Origin: Talinum fruticosum
Lineage: Eukaryota > Streptophyta > Magnoliopsida > Caryophyllales > Talinaceae
Direction of reading: 5' to 3'
DNA: 64,000 nucleotides
Assembly: GCA_021018815.1 (NCBI GenBank)
Contig: JAITYX010000002.1
Location: forward strand, 7,161,001-7,225,000
The notes under the pieces were generated by a model that made no database searches, was not told where the DNA came from, and saw only the letters and a program-made list of their open reading frames with translations. Below, piece by piece: positions 60,628 to 64,000 of the stretch. Each line of letters begins with the position of its first letter. Position 1 is the first letter of the stretch. Made by a program: the position numbers and the translations under genes.

Positions 60628-60757
60628 TAATTTGAATAATGTATACAATGTAAATCGTGGATCACCACATATTGAGAGATTGTCCAAGCAAATTTGTCAG
60701 TGAAAATTGGGATATTAGAACCCAAAAGCAAAGGTGTTTAAACCATGTGCCCGGTAT
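60628..60757. repeat. Stray copy of cysteine synthase intron 7
   Basis: About 130 bases starting GTAATTTGAATAATGTATAC match 42260-42393, inside intron 7 of the intact cysteine synthase gene. Both contain GTAAATCGTGGATCACCACA, GAAAATTGGGATATTA and TTTAAACCATGTGCCC.GTAT. No exon accompanies it. It is either the remnant of a third gene copy or a dispersed repeat shared by both places. Confidence 0.88.
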
Positions 60758-60771
60758 TTACGTAACTTAGA

Positions 60772-61348
60772 GTCCGTTCGTTTCATTTGTTAAAACTAGC
60801 GGTTATAGCGTTTATAGCGTTTATGAGTCGTTATGAGTCATTATGAGTTGCTATGAGTCATTATGAGTCATTACTGAGTTGTTTTGAGCTATTACGAGTC
60901 ATTATGAGTCATTACTGAATTGTTATGAGTCGTTATAATTAGCGGTTATAGTCTGTTATGGGTTGTATAGCGGTTATAAGCTACTATAGCGGTTATGAGC
61001 GGTTATAAGTCGTTATAATAGTAATAATAATATTAAATAATTAAATTTTTAATAATAATATTATTATTATTTTTATTTTTATTTTTATTTTTATTTTTAT
61101 TATTTTATTGTTATTATTATTGTTATTATTATTATTATTTTATTGTTATTATTATTATTATTATTTGTTATTATTATCATTATTGATATTATTCTTATTG
61201 TTATAAAATTGTCGCAAGAGTATTATAACGATGACAATGACGATCATTATAATAACAAGTTACAACGTCGATAATGATAATAACAATAATAATTATAGTA
61301 ACGATAATACTAAAATTTTGAAATATAATAATATTTTTTAGCAATAAC

Positions 61349-61408
<60 letters not shown>

Positions 61409-61827
61409 CGCTAACAATCTTATTATTATTATTATAGCAATAATCATAGTAATAACAGTTTTATGATCATCATAACACACAAACAATGAATGCACTTAGG
61501 GATGAAATAGCTAATATGATTAGTGGCGTAGTAGGAAATGTTACCCAATAGTTAGTCATTTGTTTGTAAATCATTTCATTACTAATTTTAATATTTTCAA
61601 GTCAATTGATGTGTGCGTGCTACAAAAATATTATTCAAAAATATTATCCAATTATTGCAAGTGTACGATAACAATAACGATGAGTATCATTATAATAATA
61701 ATAATGATAATAATATAATTAAATAATGATAATGATAATAATCATAATATAATTAAATAATTATAATAATTATTATAATTATTATTATTACTAATAATAA
61801 TAATATTTTTCTCAATAATAATAATGA

Positions 61828-61866
<39 letters not shown>

Positions 61867-62219
61867 AGTAGTAGTAGTAATAATAATAATAATAATTTTT
61901 TTTAATTATTATAATAATAATAATAATAATTATTATTATTATTATTATTATTATCATAAATAATAATCATCACAATAATATTTATATGAGTTTATTAGTT
62001 GTTATAGTGGATAGTCGTTATAAGTTCGTTATGAGTACATTATGAGTAGTTATGAGTCATTATAGCGTTTATTAGCGGTTATGAGCGGTTATGAGCGTTT
62101 ATTAGCGGTTATGAGCGGTTATGAGCGTTTATGAGCGGTTATGAGCGTTTATGAGCGGTTATTAGCGGTTAGCGGTTAGCGGTTATAAACGCTTTTATAA
62201 ACGCTAAAACGAACGAGCA
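60772..62219. mobile_element. Decamer-array element with AAT core, short inverted ends
   Basis: The ends are short inverted repeats: left GTCCGTTCGTTT, right (reverse) GTGCTCGTTCGTTTTAGCG. Inside each end is an array of about 200 bases of 10-base units such as GCGGTTATGA and GCGTTTATTA (60798-61015 and 61985-62190), in the same orientation on both sides. The core of about 950 bases is almost all ATT/AAT triplets with both strand senses. No coding frame is real here; the Ile/Asn/Tyr-rich open frames come from the triplets. It looks like a MITE-class element expanded by microsatellite growth. Confidence 0.6.
61020..61980. repeat. ATT/AAT microsatellite tracts
   Basis: Several tracts: ATTTTT units and ATT triplets at 61055-61200, AAT at about 61340-61406, and mixed AAT/ATT blocks at 61680-61980. 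Switches between AAT and ATT make the block able to fold on itself. Confidence 0.9.
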
Positions 62220-62303
62220 CTTGATGTACAACAAATAGAATTCTCTAGAGAGAGAGTGATTTTCTAGTGAGAGAAAGCCACCCCCTTCTAGGACCATTTA
62301 TGA

Positions 62304-64000
62304 GCCCTTTCATCTTCCCTCCCCCAAGGCCTCCAGATCTCTTGGCGGATATTGGCACCGGTGGCCAGTTTCTCGAGCCTACAAATGCTTTCCCACTTTT
62401 CGATCTTCTTTTCCTACCTATTCCCAGATCTAGACTCCCTCAACGGAACCCGGTGTCTCGGCACTGAAGAATTTAGCTCGCCTAATCTTGCCATTTTTGT
62501 TCTCACCGCAGAAGCCCGTCCTTTTCACCAGCCTTCGACCGATTCTGAGACTTGTCCAGCCCAGTCCACCGTTTATCAATGTTTACTTGCCACTGTGACG
62601 AGAAACGATGAATTTTCATCTAAGTCTAGATCTGTTATTACCTCTTCTGGCTTTAAAGAACCTCGATGCTCGGCAGATAAGAAAGTTAGCTGGTTATCAT
62701 CACCATTTTTAGTCTTCCTTGCTCGATCTAGCCCTCGCTACCAACTGTCGACTCTACAGGCAACTGATCCGTCCCGATCTACAGCAGATCGATGTTTACA
62801 CATCATGGAGGCAGTGAGAGCTGAAGCAACCACTGGTTTTCTTTTTAAAGAAACGCTATCCGAAGACTATCTGGCTTTAAGACATCGATTACTGAGTTTA
62901 TCAATCTCAAAAGATAATCTCGGGGTTGCTATGGTTTGTATTAGTTCCGATGAAGGCTTCAGTCACCGGGCCCAAAAGCAGCTGATGGCGACCAGTCAGC
63001 TCTGCTTTGACCGCCTTATGATGGGTGATGTTCGATGCAACACAGGAGGCCAAGACAAAGAACAAAGAGATCGAACTACGCCAGCGCTTATACTATTTGT
63101 TATCTTTAGCAATTCTATCCGGCCTTTCTGTGTTTCAGGTGATTTCTTTCCTTTTTCCCTCTTATGTCTTTTTTGCTTTGACTTGATTTGGGGCTACCAA
63201 GGTGCTTTGATTGACTGGGTTTGTTTAAGACGTATTGTGTTCTTCTTTTTGTCCTGTATGTGTGGCTATGGGATAGATCTGTATGGGATTAGCTGTGTCT
63301 GTTCTGGTCATCCCTCGGTCTATATAAGTTATCAGTTGACTGTTCTCCTGCCCCACACTGCAACCTTCTCTTGTCTGTCTTTCGTTTACCTCCTACGTAT
63401 GTCTAACACACCGATTACCCCTTCTGAGCCTGATAATGTTCCGCCTCAATACAACCTCCTCGTTCCCAGTTCTCATGTTGTCCCCGAGAGGAAAGATAAG
63501 GCTCCTATGGATGAGGGTGCTGGTGGAAATCCTTGCCTTCTTCCTACCGTTCTGTCCCTTGTGTGCCAGGAGTCCCATTTTTCGTTTGTGAGATTGTTGA
63601 TTAATGTTAGACAGTGTTATAAGATCAGATTATTGGCCCTATTCATGACTGGGGAAAGCTGTGAGACTTGCTTGTTCCTGACTCTATATGACCTTTGCCC
63701 CTTTGAAGGGGACTGCAGAGGGAGGTTCCCTCTTACCCGCTATAATGACTGCTACATGTGGAAGTGTATATTGATCTTATATAGGCCGGTATATTCCTTC
63801 TGTGCGGCCCCCATTAAGGGTCGGAAGCCAAAAGGAACAGTGCTGCCTAGGGCTGTTAATGTCGATGATGAAAATGACTGTCTTTCTGAGACTATTTTTT
63901 CTCTCAAAGAGAATTGTAGTGACCCAGATCTGCCTCTGTTCTTGATGTATTTTCAGATGTATTTTCTTATTCCTTTCTACTTCGATAGTGTGTTCAGTCT
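62304..64000 (+). CDS. Unrecognised long open frame, continues past the window
   Basis: The frame is free of stops for 565 codons, from just after TGA at 62301-62303 to the last base. The first ATG is at 62385 and another good candidate is at 63399 (MSNTPITPSEPDNVPPQY). The DNA is clearly less AT-rich than the 6 kb to its left. The upstream half is Ser/Arg/Thr-rich. 63140-63390 is T-rich and encodes a Phe/Cys/Leu-rich hydrophobic stretch, with TTTCAG|GT-like signals nearby, so it may include an intron. The last 200 codons are Cys-rich (CETCLFLTLYDLC, DCYMWKC). I recognise no domain. A transposon origin is possible: TCTCTAGAGAGAGAG at about 62242 recalls the 5' ends of plant LINEs. The function is unknown. 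Confidence 0.5.

Noticed and set aside
61310..61957. Open frames made of Ile, Asn and Tyr runs (61310-61495 and 61742-61957, minus)
   Set aside because: They are translations of AAT/ATT microsatellites, not genes.
1..64000. CRISPR arrays, operons, rRNA, tRNA, organelle or viral insertions
   Set aside because: I looked for regularly spaced repeats, tRNA-like cloverleaf sequences and rRNA motifs and found none. Repeats here are microsatellites and plant transposable elements.

Overview
This is nuclear DNA of a flowering plant, most likely a dicot. The genes have GT-AG introns and spliced plant gene families, the intergenic DNA is AT-rich, and there are plant-type LTR, LINE, MULE and MITE-like elements. 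I see no bacterial, organellar or viral gene set. Exon edges were read by eye from splice signals, reading phase and family knowledge, and they chain together consistently. No alignment was run.

Layout, left to right. (1) The 3' end of a SAM-dependent methyltransferase gene (+). (2) A five-exon gene (+) for a small, probably mitochondrial protein ending in a SEC-C zinc motif. (3) An intronless GNAT acetyltransferase (+). (4) An intronless secreted glyoxal/galactose-oxidase-like copper enzyme (-). (5) A four-exon TSR2 pre-rRNA processing factor (-). (6) A three-exon seed-maturation (SMP/LEA) protein (+), head to head with TSR2. (7) A 24-kb, 44-exon gene for the Golgi/endosome trafficking scaffold MON2 (-), with several repeats in its introns. 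(8) A ten-exon cysteine synthase/DES1-like gene (-), with a short Copia-type element of about 2.76 kb in intron 6. (9) A strongly diverged tandem copy of that gene (-), which lacks the exon carrying the substrate loop and has a LINE remnant in that gap. (10) About 6 kb of AT-rich repeat DNA, including a copy of a cysteine synthase intron and a decamer-array/AAT element. (11) A 565-codon stop-free frame (+) that runs off the right edge and that I do not recognise.

The genes do not form a pathway. The block TSR2 - SMP - MON2 - cysteine synthase pair matches what I recall of the neighbourhood At5g27970 to At5g28030 in Arabidopsis, so it looks like an old conserved block. The cysteine synthases would act on cysteine and sulfide in the cytosol, MON2 in Golgi-endosome traffic, TSR2 in 40S ribosome maturation, and SMP in drying seeds.

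A caution for any reader: seven coding exons in five otherwise well-preserved genes each lack exactly one base in a short homopolymer, six of them in C/G runs. This pattern fits consensus errors in the assembly better than five dying genes. Automatic gene models will therefore break these genes.
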